Assembly: GCA_963995505.1 (NCBI GenBank)
Contig: OZ023198.1
Location: 12,825,141 to 12,889,140 of the forward strand
Direction: 5' to 3'
Origin: Hypericum androsaemum
Taxonomy: Eukaryota > Streptophyta > Magnoliopsida > Malpighiales > Hypericaceae
Length of the DNA stretch: 64,000 bases
The notes beneath the pieces were generated by a model that did not search any database, had not been told where the DNA came from, and worked only from the letters and a program-made list of their open reading frames with translations. Made by a program: the position numbers and the translations under genes. Below are positions 9,258 to 20,840 of this stretch, one piece after another (the stretch's first letter is position 1; each line of letters opens with the position of its first letter).

Positions 9258-12200
9258 TCAACGATGAATAGTTATGATGGGGAAGTAGGGGGAAATGCTG
9301 TGCCACTCTTTCCCTTCCCATTGGTACTTTTCCGCTAGCAGAGGGCAGTTGCCAATAAGAAGACGTTCAAGGGAAGAAGGGAAGCCCTCTCTTTGAATGG
9401 ACTTGAGCTGAGGGCAGCCGACTAGCTCAACCGCCCTGAGAGAGGAGGGGAGTCCCTCCTCTTCTGTTGTTATGGATTCAATGTTGTCAGAAAAACGTAT
9501 ACGCAGCTGTTCAAGGCAAGTAAGGCGTTGAAGACCCCACCCATCTAGTGATTTCATCTTGAGTCCAAATACTCCAAGAGAGGTGATAGTAGAGGGGAGC
9601 GAAACTTCTGAGACCTTATCACAATATTTAACAGCCAAGCTTTCAAGGGAGGTGAGTCGCCGGAGAGGGCTTAATGACTTGAGATTTGGGAGAAGCCAGA
9701 TTTCAAGAGTGGTAAGAGATTGAGGCAGTAGTCCCTCTTCTTCTGGTAGCAGCTTCTCAAGGCTGTGGCAATGCTGAATCTTAAGTGTTTGCAGACTTGT
9801 GAGGTGCCGAAGCCCCTTGTAGTCTAGGCTTTTCAAACCATCAAGGCCTCCCATCACAAGAGAGGTGAGCGTGGGAGGCAACAGAGTAGCCTCCGGGAAG
9901 GATTCAGTTTCATCAAAAGGGTAGGCACAACCATCAACTACCAGAGATGACAGAGATGGTAGTGCTTGTAAGTTCCACTGCTTCCTCCCCGCCATGAGCT
10001 TCTCGCAATAAGAAATTTCGAGTGATCCTAATTTATAAGGCAAACCCCCTTCCGGAAATGACTCCAGCTCAGGGCAACTCCACAACCTCAAATCCACGAG
10101 ACAAGGGAGAACTGACTTCATCTGCTCTGGCAGTGACTTCAGATTTTCAAGACCATGTAACTGTAGCATGGTCAGAGTTGGAGAAGCTAACTCACACTTG
10201 GGGAAACATACCACTTTCGGACAATTATAGATGCCAAGGGAATCAAGAAACTTAAAGTTCTCGAGAACCCCTTCCAAAGGGCTACATGATTCCGTACCTT
10301 GATATCCAGATCCCAAATCACTGTAGCTAATTTTTATTTCTTTCATACCAGCAATACTTGCACTCATTTGCTGAATGTCTCCCAACATTTGATCAAGAGA
10401 TGACTTGCGGATTTTAGAGAGATAACTAGAATGCAGTTCTGAAAAAAGATACACTGTACGGGTTACGTCCTCAAGTATCACCTCAACAATGGCTGGAGCA
10501 CGTGGAAATGGAGCCACAAGTTGGTCACATCCTGTGATCTGAAGTTTCTTGAGAGATGGTAGTTCACCGGGCAAGGCATTCGCAAGTTTGGGACAGTTTG
10601 ATAGATGTAGCTTTTGAAGACCAGGAAAAGCTCCATCACATTGCTCCCAAGTTACCCACTCGGGCATCCCTTCAAAATGCAGTACATCAAGGGATTTAAA
10701 CGGTGGCCTATCTGTTGTAGGCAGGGGACTACCATAGAAACTAGGACCGATAAACACAATGCCATTGCATTCAGAAATATAGAGTTGTTTAAGCGACTCC
10801 ACATGTCCAAGCGGTGGCATTTCATAACAGTTTTTGCACCCTTTAATTCTCAAAGAAACCAGATTCGAGAACAAGCGGTGGCCAACCCAATCTGGGAACT
10901 TGGTGCTCCTGTAACCCCTCACAGTAAGATGCTCTAGCGTACAAGGAGGTTCAAGCCCTTCCAGTACTTTTAGCTCATGCTGTGAATCATCAGCATCATC
11001 ACCTTCCCAGTTCAACTCCAAATCTTTGAGATTCTTTTTCCCTTTCAAATTGCTTCCCGAAGCACCTTGTGCATGCACAACGTTTTGAAGGTTCCAAATA
11101 CGGAGCTCTCCCTTCAACTTTGAGAGCTCTTTCAACTCTTCAATGGAGCTGTAGGAACCCCCTTCCTTAACAACGAAATCTGTCAACTTCTGAAGCCTTG
11201 TCAGATTGCCCAGCTTTGGAGGCATCTCTTTCAACTTTGTCCCACTAATGTCAAGGAAGCATAGGTTCACAAGATTGCACAGATTAGTTGGCAATTTATT
11301 GATAGCTGTTCCGGCAAGATTCAAGAAATGCAAGCACTTCAAGTCAACAATTGAATCAGGTACCTCCTCTAGCTTCATGCAATCTTCTAGCCATAGAGTC
11401 TCCAGATTACACAGTTTGCAAACAACATCAGGCAATCTTCTGATGATTGTCCTCGAAAGATCCAGATACCGCAAAAGCTTCAAGTTTCCAATAGATTCAG
11501 GAATCTCCTTTATGTTGACGTAGTTGGAGAGAGACAGTATCCGGAGGCGTTTAGATGCCCCAAATAAATGCTCGACGACATCACTAGCCATATATTCATC
11601 TCTGTACCAACTGGATGAACGTATGGGTAAAAATGACCGCAGTGACTTGCTCTGATAAATGCCTGCAAATTTTTGCGAGGTATTATAATAAGTTGATAGA
11701 TATGACAAATGATGAGTCTTTTCTGGCAGCATCCATTCATTATCATTTTCCAGCTGGTGGTAAAAATCTCCGGCTACTAATTTAGCCAGATCATGAATGA
11801 GATCATGCATGACGAAGCGCGAGGAATTCGCACTTGATTTTTTGAAGAACGATCTCGAAAAGAGAGCTTTAAAGCAATCAACCCCAATTTCTTCCATCGG
11901 CCTTTTTGTTTTATGAGAATCCAAAAGACCAGCCGCCATCCACAATCTGACCAATTCATCAATTTCGAATTCATAGTCCTTCGGAAATAATGCACAATAC
12001 ACAAAGCATCTTTTGAGACTTGATGAAAGATAATGGTAGCTCAACCTCAATGCAGGAAGAATACGACGATCTTCCAGATTCCACATCTCACTTTCCATTA
12101 TCCACTCCCATTCGGTTGCGTCCCTTTTGTCACTCAAGAGACTTCCTAGAGCGTTTGCAGCCAGAGGCAACCCTCCACATTTTGCAACTATTTTCCTTCC

Positions 12201-13301
12201 GATTGCTACCAGATCCGGATAAGCACTTGAATCTTCACCTTTAAAAGCGCATCTTTCAAATACTAACCAGCATTGATCTTCAGTTAACTCCTTCAAAGGA
12301 TAATATGGAACAGTGGATGCGAAGGATGCCACTTGAGTGTTCCGTGTAGTTACAATGATCCTACTACCCTGCAATCCATGCTTCAAAGGATTAAGTAAAT
12401 CCTTCCACCACTCCGATCTTTCGTCCCAAACATCATCAAGAACAAGCAAAAATCTCTTCTCAGTTAAAGCATCCTTCAGCTTTGTCTGAAGTTGATCTGG
12501 AGACAATGAACCAAGACTTGAAACTTCAGGAGCAAATACTTCAAGGATATTTCTTGTTACCGAGAAAACTTTGGTTTCTTCTGAAACACAGACCCAAGCT
12601 TTGTGTTTAAAGTGTTTCGATACTTCCTTCTGCGCATAGACAAGCTGAGCAAGAGTGGTTTTCCCCAGCCCGCCCATACCCACAATAGCAATCACCCCCA
12701 AGCCATCAGTGCCATTTGTTTCTTTGGACATCAAAAATCTAGTAATATCTACTTTATCAGCTTCGCGGCCATGCACCTCAGATTCGTCAACCAGTGAAGT
12801 AGTTCCTCTTTCCAAAGGTAAGTTAGAGACGTCCACTTGGCTAGTCTCCTCCAAGCGCAGGATATCCTTTTCTTCCTTCAGTTCAGCAAGTCTGTCAAGG
12901 ATCTGCTCCAACTTCTCTTGGAATTTGGTTCCTTCCCAAGACAGATCATCAAGGGAAGCCAAAGGCCTTCTTGGCTGACCATCAGCAGAAGCAGATTCGA
13001 CAGCTGTAGCATTATGAATGTCATAAGCAATCTCAGCAAGCAAGTCATCGGCATCATAGACAGTATCCTTGAGCTCATCCAACCACGCTTTAACATTAGG
13101 TTTGGTGATCTCCTTCTTCTCGGCGTCATCCAGCAGCATGCTAAAACAGAGGAGGGTTCTCTTCAGCTCCTTGAGCAGCTTCTTGCTGTTGGAGTTTGGG
13201 GTCTTGAACAAGTCCCAAATGGTTGCCTTAGGGGCCAATCTATCGAACAGAACCTGGAGGGCACCAGAGAGGAATGCTCCCCCAACCAATGCAGCAGCCA
13301 T
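9258..13301 (-). CDS. CC-NB-ARC-LRR immune receptor, RPP13-like (CNL)
   Basis: Intracellular NLR receptor expected to sense pathogen effectors and trigger defence. One uninterrupted exon encodes 1347 residues from MAAALVGGAF. I chose this Met because the bases just upstream look like a 3' splice site (ctatgtag) and the partial duplicate at 15.1 kb keeps the same MAAA start. The Rx-type coiled coil covers about 1-160 with an EDVID-like VYDADDLLAEIAY (81-93). NB-ARC motifs are P-loop GMGGLGKTT (208-216), kinase-2 LLVLDDVWD (285-293), RNBS-B GSRIIVTTR (312-320), GLPL (377-380), RNBS-D CFVYCALFPKDYEF (432-445) and MHD (498-500). About 25 or more leucine-rich repeats follow from about 560. All key residues are present, so the gene looks functional. 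The short plus-strand frames inside it are shadows. Confidence 0.95.
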   Translation of the reverse strand: MAAALVGGAFLSGALQVLFDRLAPKATIWDLFKTPNSNSKKLLKELKRTLLCFSMLLDDAEKKEITKPNVKAWLDELKDTVYDADDLLAEIAYDIHNATAVESASADGQPRRPLASLDDLSWEGTKFQEKLEQILDRLAELKEEKDILRLEETSQVDVSNLPLERGTTSLVDESEVHGREADKVDITRFLMSKETNGTDGLGVIAIVGMGGLGKTTLAQLVYAQKEVSKHFKHKAWVCVSEETKVFSVTRNILEVFAPEVSSLGSLSPDQLQTKLKDALTEKRFLLVLDDVWDERSEWWKDLLNPLKHGLQGSRIIVTTRNTQVASFASTVPYYPLKELTEDQCWLVFERCAFKGEDSSAYPDLVAIGRKIVAKCGGLPLAANALGSLLSDKRDATEWEWIMESEMWNLEDRRILPALRLSYHYLSSSLKRCFVYCALFPKDYEFEIDELVRLWMAAGLLDSHKTKRPMEEIGVDCFKALFSRSFFKKSSANSSRFVMHDLIHDLAKLVAGDFYHQLENDNEWMLPEKTHHLSYLSTYYNTSQKFAGIYQSKSLRSFLPIRSSSWYRDEYMASDVVEHLFGASKRLRILSLSNYVNIKEIPESIGNLKLLRYLDLSRTIIRRLPDVVCKLCNLETLWLEDCMKLEEVPDSIVDLKCLHFLNLAGTAINKLPTNLCNLVNLCFLDISGTKLKEMPPKLGNLTRLQKLTDFVVKEGGSYSSIEELKELSKLKGELRIWNLQNVVHAQGASGSNLKGKKNLKDLELNWEGDDADDSQHELKVLEGLEPPCTLEHLTVRGYRSTKFPDWVGHRLFSNLVSLRIKGCKNCYEMPPLGHVESLKQLYISECNGIVFIGPSFYGSPLPTTDRPPFKSLDVLHFEGMPEWVTWEQCDGAFPGLQKLHLSNCPKLANALPGELPSLKKLQITGCDQLVAPFPRAPAIVEVILEDVTRTVYLFSELHSSYLSKIRKSSLDQMLGDIQQMSASIAGMKEIKISYSDLGSGYQGTESCSPLEGVLENFKFLDSLGIYNCPKVVCFPKCELASPTLTMLQLHGLENLKSLPEQMKSVLPCLVDLRLWSCPELESFPEGGLPYKLGSLEISYCEKLMAGRKQWNLQALPSLSSLVVDGCAYPFDETESFPEATLLPPTLTSLVMGGLDGLKSLDYKGLRHLTSLQTLKIQHCHSLEKLLPEEEGLLPQSLTTLEIWLLPNLKSLSPLRRLTSLESLAVKYCDKVSEVSLPSTITSLGVFGLKMKSLDGWGLQRLTCLEQLRIRFSDNIESITTEEEGLPSSLRAVELVGCPQLKSIQREGFPSSLERLLIGNCPLLAEKYQWEGKEWHSISPYFPIITIHR

Positions 13302-13969
13302 CGGGTCTCTCCTACATAGCATCCTCACAGGAATGTCAGGATTACGAAAGCAACAATATTGGAGTCAATCGGAACAATATACAAATCACTTGAATAATAT
13401 TATAACCAAAGATCTCTCATGATTAGAATAATATTAGAAGCTACTAATTAAGTGGGTAATCAATCGAAGGATTAGAATAATATTATTATTATTAAATCTG
13501 CAAGAGGGGCCACTTGTTTGATCTCTCCTTCGATAAGAAAAAAGGAAAGAAAACCCACTTAGCAAGAAGCATAGAGACAGAGTTAACAACATCACCTGGG
13601 ATCTCGAAAGCAACCGATTCCAACAAATCACTTGAAATTGAGATCTGCAATAGTTCTTCTCTCTCTCTTTTCTTGTGAGTTCCTCTTACAAAGATAGAGA
13701 GACTAGATTGGTTTTGTCCGAAAGTAAGCAGGTAGTCAATAATGCGCGTCCCAGTGGGGCCCAGGTTGGAAGTGGGCGAAAGATTCTTCCAATTTGCATC
13801 CACCGACACTCTTTTTTAACTTTTTTCCAAAATATAAATTTTACCCACTGACACACTATTATTTTTCTGTGTAAAAATATAGTATTTAAAAGGAGTAAAC
13901 TAAACGTGATAAAACACGCATATGGAAAAGGACGCAGTGAAATTAAAAAAAGCACATCATCTAAGAAGA
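13302..13969 (-). promoter_or_regulatory. NLR 5' leader, probable leader intron and promoter
   Basis: The 13302-13720 stretch is duplicated at 15176-15720. On the minus strand a possible donor, ccag|gtgatg at about 13595, and a possible acceptor, ctatgtag just ahead of the start codon, would define an intron in the 5' leader of about 280 bp. The duplicate keeps a comparable acceptor. This is inferred from sequence only. Confidence 0.4.
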
Positions 13970-14192
13970 TCAAACAATTGGGTAATCGATTAAATTATCT
14001 GGAAATTTAAGAAAACATTCCAAAACTGTTGCTTGGCTGGGTTGGGCCGGATCATAAAGCCCAGAGCCTAAAGGGGCAAAAACACACCACAGGCCCAAAT
14101 TGGCAGTGGAAGTTCGATGACGGAGGATATTAAGAGTTGGATAATAAATGCGAGCATTATTTTTTGATGGGAGGGAGATGTTGATGATAAGA

Positions 14193-14746
14193 TTACAAAA
14201 TGTGCAAGGAAAACCAATTGGACTGCTGAGCACAATGACCGACAAGGTTCTGAACCTGCACTGCAGAGAATATATCATTAACAAGGAAACTAATCCACAT
14301 TCAACGATGTGACCATAACATTATATACAGAGATAATCTGGGCAAGCAAGTAATTTTTTTTTTGTTTCAACTTGGACGACAAGAACAGAGGAGTACCTTG
14401 AGAAGTGCCCGCATAAGCACAAGGCAACAAGCTCATCCCAGAATATTTTCCTATTGTGTCGTTAAACCTCTTCGAAATATCTGCCGTGGCCTCAACATTT
14501 TCCTGTTAATGCAATCAAAGCAAGTTCAATCGGAAAGTATAATACAGGGTAACTGGTTAAAGCATTCAGCCAAACACGCAAAAGTTTGGTCCAAGTAAAG
14601 CAGGTCAAGGCAAACATGCTTCCCCAATATATAGAAAACCATGGCAGAGACGCAGAAAACGAATAAGGTTTTCTTGTTAAAACCTTGTAGATGTCTTGGC
14701 TCCATGACCTCGGAATCGCGCGCAAGTGTCGGATAAGCTTCACTCA
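14193..14746 (-). CDS. Unrecognised spliced gene fragment (C-terminal exons)
   Basis: Three minus-strand blocks join in phase. The first is about 14746-14684, reading LIRHLRAIPRSWSQDIYK and ending AAG|gttt. The second is 14502-14397, after an acceptor ttaacag, reading ENVEATADISKRFNDTIG then KYSGMSLLPCAYAGTSQ, ending AAG|gtac. The third is 14260-14193, after ctctgcag, reading VQVQNLVGHCAQQ to a stop. The 106 and 68 bp exons fit together exactly. I do not recognise the protein. The first block has a stop just upstream and its acceptor is weak, so this may be the 3' remnant of a lost gene. Confidence 0.35.
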
Positions 14747-15129
14747 GCTGAATATTGTCGATGATGATATCTTGAGCTGGTATTTTGTCATCGTATCTTG
14801 CAGCCCATTAAGCTGAGTAACACCATGGACAAAATATCTCAATTAACCCAAAAACTATAGGGTAGAAGAGGAGAAGATGAGGTGATTATTAGATACTCGC
14901 AACTGAGCAAATAAGTGTAACAAAACTGTTTCTTCTTTAACTCATCATCACGAGAAGTAAAAATCTGTTGAACTTACAACCAACACAGAAATTAAACTGT
15001 CAAAACTAAGATGCAGACACACGAGACCAAGAATTTCTTAAGCATTCAACAACTGGTTGCTCAGTATAAAGTGGTGTTAGTTTAAGTCTCCACTACAACG
15101 ATCAAGAAACCAACAATCTACATAACATT

Positions 15130-15720
15130 GCTGGAGGGCACAAGAGAGGAATGCTCCAACAAATGCAGCAGCCATAGAGTTTCTCCTACACAACATCGCA
15201 CAGGAAAGTAGGGATCACGAAAGCAACAATATCCTCGCGTGATGAATTATCTGAATAGAAACACACAATTAATCTGAACAATATACACATCACTTGATTA
15301 ATGATTATATATTTTATCTAAACAACATACTCATCGGCTAGATGAATAATTATATATTTGCATAAAGACAGATAGTTAATCCGAACAAGAACAACATGCT
15401 CACTCGAAACCGACGATGAAATGACCAAAAAGGAAAAGAGAACGAGAAAACCCACTTGGCCTGCTAATCTCTCACAAAGGGACTAGTTTTCGAGAACAAT
15501 CAAACCACACATACATGAAAATTGGGCGGGAAAAGAAACTGATGAGAGATAGAGATTAGTTAACAACACCACCTTGGATTTCAAGAAGCAGAGTGGAGAG
15601 ATCCCAACCAAAAGCTCTTCTGGGGTTGTTGTCTTACAACGAAAGCTAGCTCTTCTTCAGAGAGTTCTCTTCTAACAAAACTAGTTCTGGTTGGTTTTGT
15701 CTAAAAATGGGAGCTCAGAG
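15130..15720 (-). pseudogene. Truncated 5' duplicate of the NLR gene
   Basis: Bases 15130-15175 read on the minus strand as MAAAFVGAFLSCALQ, matching the first 15 codons of the NLR, and then homology stops abruptly. Upstream, 15176-15720 matches the NLR leader and promoter region (13302-13720), including acgaaagcaacaatat and the purine/pyrimidine-rich tracts. It is a promoter-plus-start duplicate without the receptor body. Confidence 0.75.
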
Positions 15721-16607
15721 GACACAAGAAGTCTCTTTTTTTTTTCAATATTTTATCCAATCCCAGTGGAGCTCAGAGGAGTTGGTGAATAACTGGCCTC
15801 CTTTGAAATGGTAAAGTAGTTAGATGCTTTCGAGCTATACCAGTCTCCAGCTCTCAACAAACACACTTTACTCCTTATTATTTACTCTTCCAATTAAGTT
15901 CTCTTTCCAAAACAAAATGCCCAAGAAGGGACCGCCCGTACACTGTTATTATGGAATGGCTTAGAAATCAACCGGATGGCAAAACTCTCCTAACAAATTT
16001 TTAAAGTCGTTGCATTCTAATGACTTGAACTCATGACCTAAACCGTGGAATAATCCGGTTGAAACGTCCAGATTCGAGATGAGATCAACTAGCACCAAGC
16101 ATTTCAGAACCCGAAGCGTCAAAGCAATAAGAGAATGAGTTTAGTAGGGCACCTCAATGCAGGAAAAGGAAAAGAAATTAGGTATCAGTCTTTGAAGTCC
16201 ATTGTTGCAGCCTAGAGGAAAGAACAGATTAACAATTCTTGGCAGAGCTTTATCATGAAAGCAAAAATGGGAAAGATCAATCTTAACTCTGATTCCTAAC
16301 CTTCGAATGTCCAGACTCGTTTGAACACTTTGATGATGTTACATTAGACAAAAGAGGCAGTCAGATACATTCAACACTAAATTCGCCAAGCCTTTTGCTG
16401 AGTACAGAGGACGGAGTTGAAGAGTACCAGTACCTCGAAATGAATGTTGAAGAACAAGCTCTCTAAGAGGCGGATTCCATAAATTTCCATGGACTAATCT
16501 ACACTATACTACATCAGGGAATTACAGCATATCATCCATTGAATCAATGAACGCTACTCACTCCAAATCGCCATTATGCACATCTTGATCATCCTTGGTT
16601 AACCAGC
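15721..16607. other. Spacer and probable 3' leader of the acidic-protein gene
   Basis: No convincing frame. The part nearest 16607 should contain the 3' untranslated region of the minus-strand gene at 16608. The plus strand carries a tgacttgaactcatgacct phrase near 16020, common in plant SINE-like repeats, but I cannot delimit an element. Confidence 0.35.
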
Positions 16608-17450
16608 CTATTCCCCGACTCCTTTGGCATTGCCTAAATCCCCATCCTCATCGTAACCACTATCATAGTCGTCTTCCTCGTTCTCGTCCTCGTCCTCGTC
16701 GCTCTCAGAATCGGGTTCTCCATCCTCCTCAGAACGATCAAGCGGATGATCGACGTCGAGGTCTTTCATCAACTTGGCATCCTCCTCACCCTTGACCCCC
16801 GCCAACTTCCTCCTCAAAATGGCCTCAAATATGGAAGGCAGATCATCTTCATCACCACCATCATAGAACTTCTCTATTTGCCTCTTCAACTCTGCAAATC
16901 CAATATCCACTTCAACAACAAAAAACACACACAGCCCAGAAAAGAAACCTCAAACTACAACCCTAAACACAAATCAAGCAAGGAACTTCAACACCAAACT
17001 TGGGAAACCGATTCGAGGGGTGAAATCAAAAGTAACAACCCTAAACACAGAGAAACAAGCTTTACAACCAAACCCGGAAAACCGCTTTGACGGGCGAAAT
17101 CAAAAGTGCCACTGTCATTACTTCAACCTTAAACACAATCAAGCAAGAAAATTTACATCCAAACCCGGAAACAGCTTCGAGGGGTGAAATCAAAAAGTAC
17201 CACCACCATTACTAAAACCCTAAACATAAAGCAACAAACTTTACTACCGAAACAGGAATCAGACACGGGAAACCGGATTGGAATTAAAACTACCCTTTTC
17301 ACTTACCGTGGTTCCCAATTGGCTGGTGGTATTCATCGCCACCACCATTACTGTCTTCGCTGTAGCTGCTTGGCTTGTGATCCAATTGGGAGTCTTTTGG
17401 TTGGGACTTGGATGAGAAGCACCATCTTGGTTGTTGTTTTCCTGGACTGG
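16608..17450 (-). CDS. Acidic-tailed protein of unknown function, two exons seen, 5' end missing
   Basis: Exon 2 is 16891-16608, after an acceptor atttgcag. It encodes ELKRQIEKFYDGGDEDDLPS, then IFEAILRRKLAG, then a highly acidic tail (SESDEDEDENEEDDYDSGY) to a stop. Exon 1 ends at 17307 with donor cacg|gtaagt. Its frame, which joins in phase 1, reads RWCFSSKSQPKDSQLDHKPS then YSEDSNGGGDEYHQPIGNH. The FSSKS segment resembles the end of a mitochondrial targeting peptide; the LKRQIEKF...LPSIFEAILRRKL core looks like a conserved plant protein whose function I do not know. No start codon is found upstream of 17450 in this frame, where AT-rich DNA begins. Either a further exon lies upstream or the 5' end is lost. 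Confidence 0.5.
16960..17290. repeat. Four-unit tandem repeat inside an intron
   Basis: About four copies of an 80-90 bp unit containing aaccctaaacaca, a caagcaa..ttt.ca stretch, ccaaacccggaaaaccg and gggtgaaatcaaaagt. The units have diverged and the last is partial. They lie within the intron of the acidic-protein gene. On the minus strand these read as variants of one exon/intron-border-like segment, so intron expansion by tandem duplication is likely. Confidence 0.7.
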
Positions 17451-17639
17451 ACCATAATTTTAAATTTTTTTACTATTTTAAAATAATATATAGACTAAAT
17501 AGTTAAAATATATATTTTGAGCAGTCAGAGTCAAAAAATCTTGTCGAACTAAATTTTGAGTGGTTCGGGCCTACCAACCCCCAAACCTAGTACACCTAAA
17601 TGGGTGATTCACGGTTCGACATTGTTTAAACCTTCATAT

Positions 17640-20160
17640 AGGGTCTGTTGGGAGATGGATTTGGTGCTTGATGTTATAAGTGCGTTTGTACCCTCCTAGA
17701 GCTGATTTGGGCCATTAGAGAATCTAAATAAAAATGAAAGTTGATCTGACTGATAAAGAAAAGACGGGGGGTATTATTGCCTTCTCCTTCCATCTTTTCT
17801 CTCTTCCTTCCCTACCACTTTCCTCTCTCTTTCCATGAAAAATCCCCAAACCCTGGAGACGTGGGAGAACCCTAACAATCACTCTCCTGGTTCTCACCTA
17901 AAGAAGAGAGGATGGCGACAACTGAATATACTGATGGCGACCGACAGCGAGGGTGGCGAGCGAAAGAGGTGGACAATCGGCGAGGACAAGTACGACGAGG
18001 ACAACGACAACATCGCAAACCTCAGCGAAGACGACGATGAGGCTGCGGTTCATGGTGGACTATTGGGTCAGATTATGGGTTCATGGTGGGTTCATGGCGG
18101 GCTCTGTCTTTGCTATTTCCTGTTCTTTCTTCTTCTGGATGTTGGTGTTCGGGCTGTCGGGTCGGGTTGTGGATTTTCGTGACCGGGTTTGATCTAAGAG
18201 ACATATTGGTGGGGCACTCAGTCGCATACAAGTTCGACATCGAGGTGGACGACCGCGCCGTCTTCTCGGTCAAGCTTTCTCTTTTCGGACCTTGTTTTCG
18301 GTATGTTAATTTCGTTGAGATGTCGGTCTCTTCTCTTTCATTTGTTGGCTTTCCTTTGCATTTTTGGTTTGCTTCCTGCATCGCATGAATGGGTAGAATT
18401 GCTGTGAGGTTTAGGGTTTAGAATTGCATTGCAGAAATGGGAGATTTCATGTACTGGTTCAGCAAGTTTCAATTTTGTCCATTTTCAATGTAATATTTTT
18501 GAGAGCTACGTGTTTTCTTATGTTATTTTTCAATGTAATATTTTTGAGAGCTACTTGTTTTTTTTTTGTTATTCTTTGTTGTCCTGCATTGCATTGCCAT
18601 GAGTTGCTGTGAGGAATATAGTCTTTTTTAGGGGAATGTGGATATAATCGAGGGGAATAATAATGGGCAGCACAATTTTGAGTTTATTTGCACTGGTTTA
18701 GATAGTTGTAGTTTTTATGTTTTGCAAATAGTTGTGGAGCATAACAATTAGAATTGGTACGCTCAATTATGTCGAAATGGTATGTCCGGTTATCACTATA
18801 AATTATTTGAACACAAAAGGACAAACTATTTTATATATCGTTACAGTACAAACTATTTGATCATAATAGAATAAACTTTGTGATCATAACAGTGAAAATA
18901 ATTTGAATATAACAGGATAAACCATTTTACCATTACAGTGCAAACTTTTTTATCATAACAGTAAAAATAATTTGAACATAACACGACAAACCATTTTATA
19001 TTTACAGTGCAAACCATTTGATTATAATAGAACAAACATTGTGATCTTAATAGTAAAAACCATTTATACATAACAGGACAAACAATTTTATCATTACAAT
19101 GCAAACCATTTTGATGTTGCAGATTTATTGAACCAAACAGAGGATTGTATTAGGGATGATGAACCAAATGGACGGAGAAGTGTTTACTGCTGTTTCATTT
19201 TTGTCTAATTTGTATGCTACAAATTGTGTTTATATATAGAATGGTTTATAATGTTATGATACAATAGTTTATCATGTTACGATACAATGATTTGCACGGT
19301 TACGATACAATAATTTATCATGTTATGATGCAATGATTTGCACATTTAAGATATCATGTTATCATACTCAAATATGTATAATAACTTAAATACTATTTAT
19401 TAATACTTATAATAAAAAATTAAATAATATTGAATGATATGTCCGGCTATATCAAATGGTATACCCAGTTATTTCAAATAGTATACCCAGTTATTTTAAA
19501 TGGTATGTCGTGTTAAATAATAATTTGATATTTCAATTGTGAATTTTTTTAGATGAATTTAATTAAAAATATGTTAAAATGGTATGCCCGATTATATCAA
19601 ATGATATACTCAATTATATCAAATGGTATACTTAATTATATTGAATGATATATTCGGTTATTAAAAATATTTATAATAAGAAAGTTAAATAATTAATTAA
19701 ATAATCGGGTAAATAATTTGATATAACGGGTTAAACCATTTGATATGACAGAGTAAACTATTTGGTATAAAAATGTGTCATTTTTTCGGAAAAAAATGCA
19801 TCAGGAAGAAAAAATTAAAGGCACCCACTCCATTATATTAAATGGTATGTCCCATTATATTAAATGGTAAGCCCTTTTATATTAAATAGTTTACCCGCTT
19901 GTATCAAATGAATGCTCAATTATATCCAATGGTATGTTCGGTTATTAAAAATAATTATAATAAAAAAGTTAAATAATTAATTAAATAATTTTTCTATTAA
20001 AAGATAAATTTTAAGTTACAAAGAATGAAAGATGTGTGATACCACTTGAATAGAAAAAATATTTAATTAATTATCCAATTCCACTCCCAAAAGTGACGTG
20101 CTCTCATCTCCCTCTTTTATTTTTTTTTCTCATTCTGCCCCTATCCAAATTGGTCCTAGA
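17640..20160 (+). mobile_element. Gene-fragment-carrying element with minisatellites
   Basis: The left part (17800-18390) is GC-richer and coding-like. A frame from about 17935 reads MATDSEGGERKRWTIGEDKY then DEDNDNIANLSEDDDEAA. A later frame reads DILVGHSVAYKFDIEVDDRA. Neither continues as a full gene. The right part is AT-rich with tandem phrases of 20-24 bp. The segment at 17967-18030 is matched on the opposite strand at 59930-60000 inside another insertion, so both belong to one mobile family. Ends and target duplication are not resolved. Confidence 0.5.
18780..19930. repeat. AT-rich minisatellite arrays (20-24 bp phrases)
   Basis: Successive degenerate arrays: aaaccattt-ga-cataacagga repeats at 18830-19110, arranged in about 110 bp higher-order units; tttatcatgttacgatacaatga at 19230-19340; and tatatcaaatggtatacccag at 19430-19930. 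The same kind of phrase occurs at 59150-59390, and related forms occur at 22150-22340 and 46780-46920. Confidence 0.7.
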
Positions 20161-20840
20161 TTTTTGACTCTAGAATATGAATGAACTTTTAAAGTTAATA
20201 TCTTAATCTTGGTCATTTACCCTACCCATAAATGAATCATACTTTACTATATCCTACTTGTATCTACCGAGATTAACATAAATTTTTTTATATAAATCAC
20301 AATCTTTATAGGACACTCGTAATAGCAATAAAAAAAGACATAATTATTAACTTCTCAGCTTAAAGTTAAGTATAATATTTTAATAAATTGAGTGTCAAAA
20401 TAGAGGTAAATGTAAGTGTCTTTTTAAACAATTTATATGCAAATGTTAAAATAATTTTATAAGTCAATGAGTACACGAGAGTAGGACATAAATTTTAATT
20501 AAGACCTTGAAAATCTTGCGGGTCTAGATCTGTATCTTTACCATATGATTAATGGTAGAATCTCAATTTTATCTCTAAACTTAGTGTCTTGTTTCTATTA
20601 TATGGAGTTTTGAAATGCCCAGTGTCACTCATATTTACGAAGAGAGATTTTATTTAAGAAAGTATCTCTACTTATCTTATAGCAATCATATGATATCTAA
20701 ACTAACTAATCTAAATTCGAGGTAAATAATTTTTTAATGGTGATAAAATTCTTAAAATAAGTATTTTAACAATGTTTAAAATTTAATGTTCGTATTAATA
20801 TTGAACAACTCATTGGTTGATCTAACTTTTTTTTTGGGGT
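19931..20840. other. AT-rich intergenic DNA
   Basis: No frame, RNA gene or delimited repeat seen. The left edge still belongs to the minisatellite-bearing element. Confidence 0.4.

Noticed and set aside
10022..13422. Several plus-strand frames across the NLR gene
   Set aside because: They are antisense shadows of a single 1347-codon frame with all NLR motifs.
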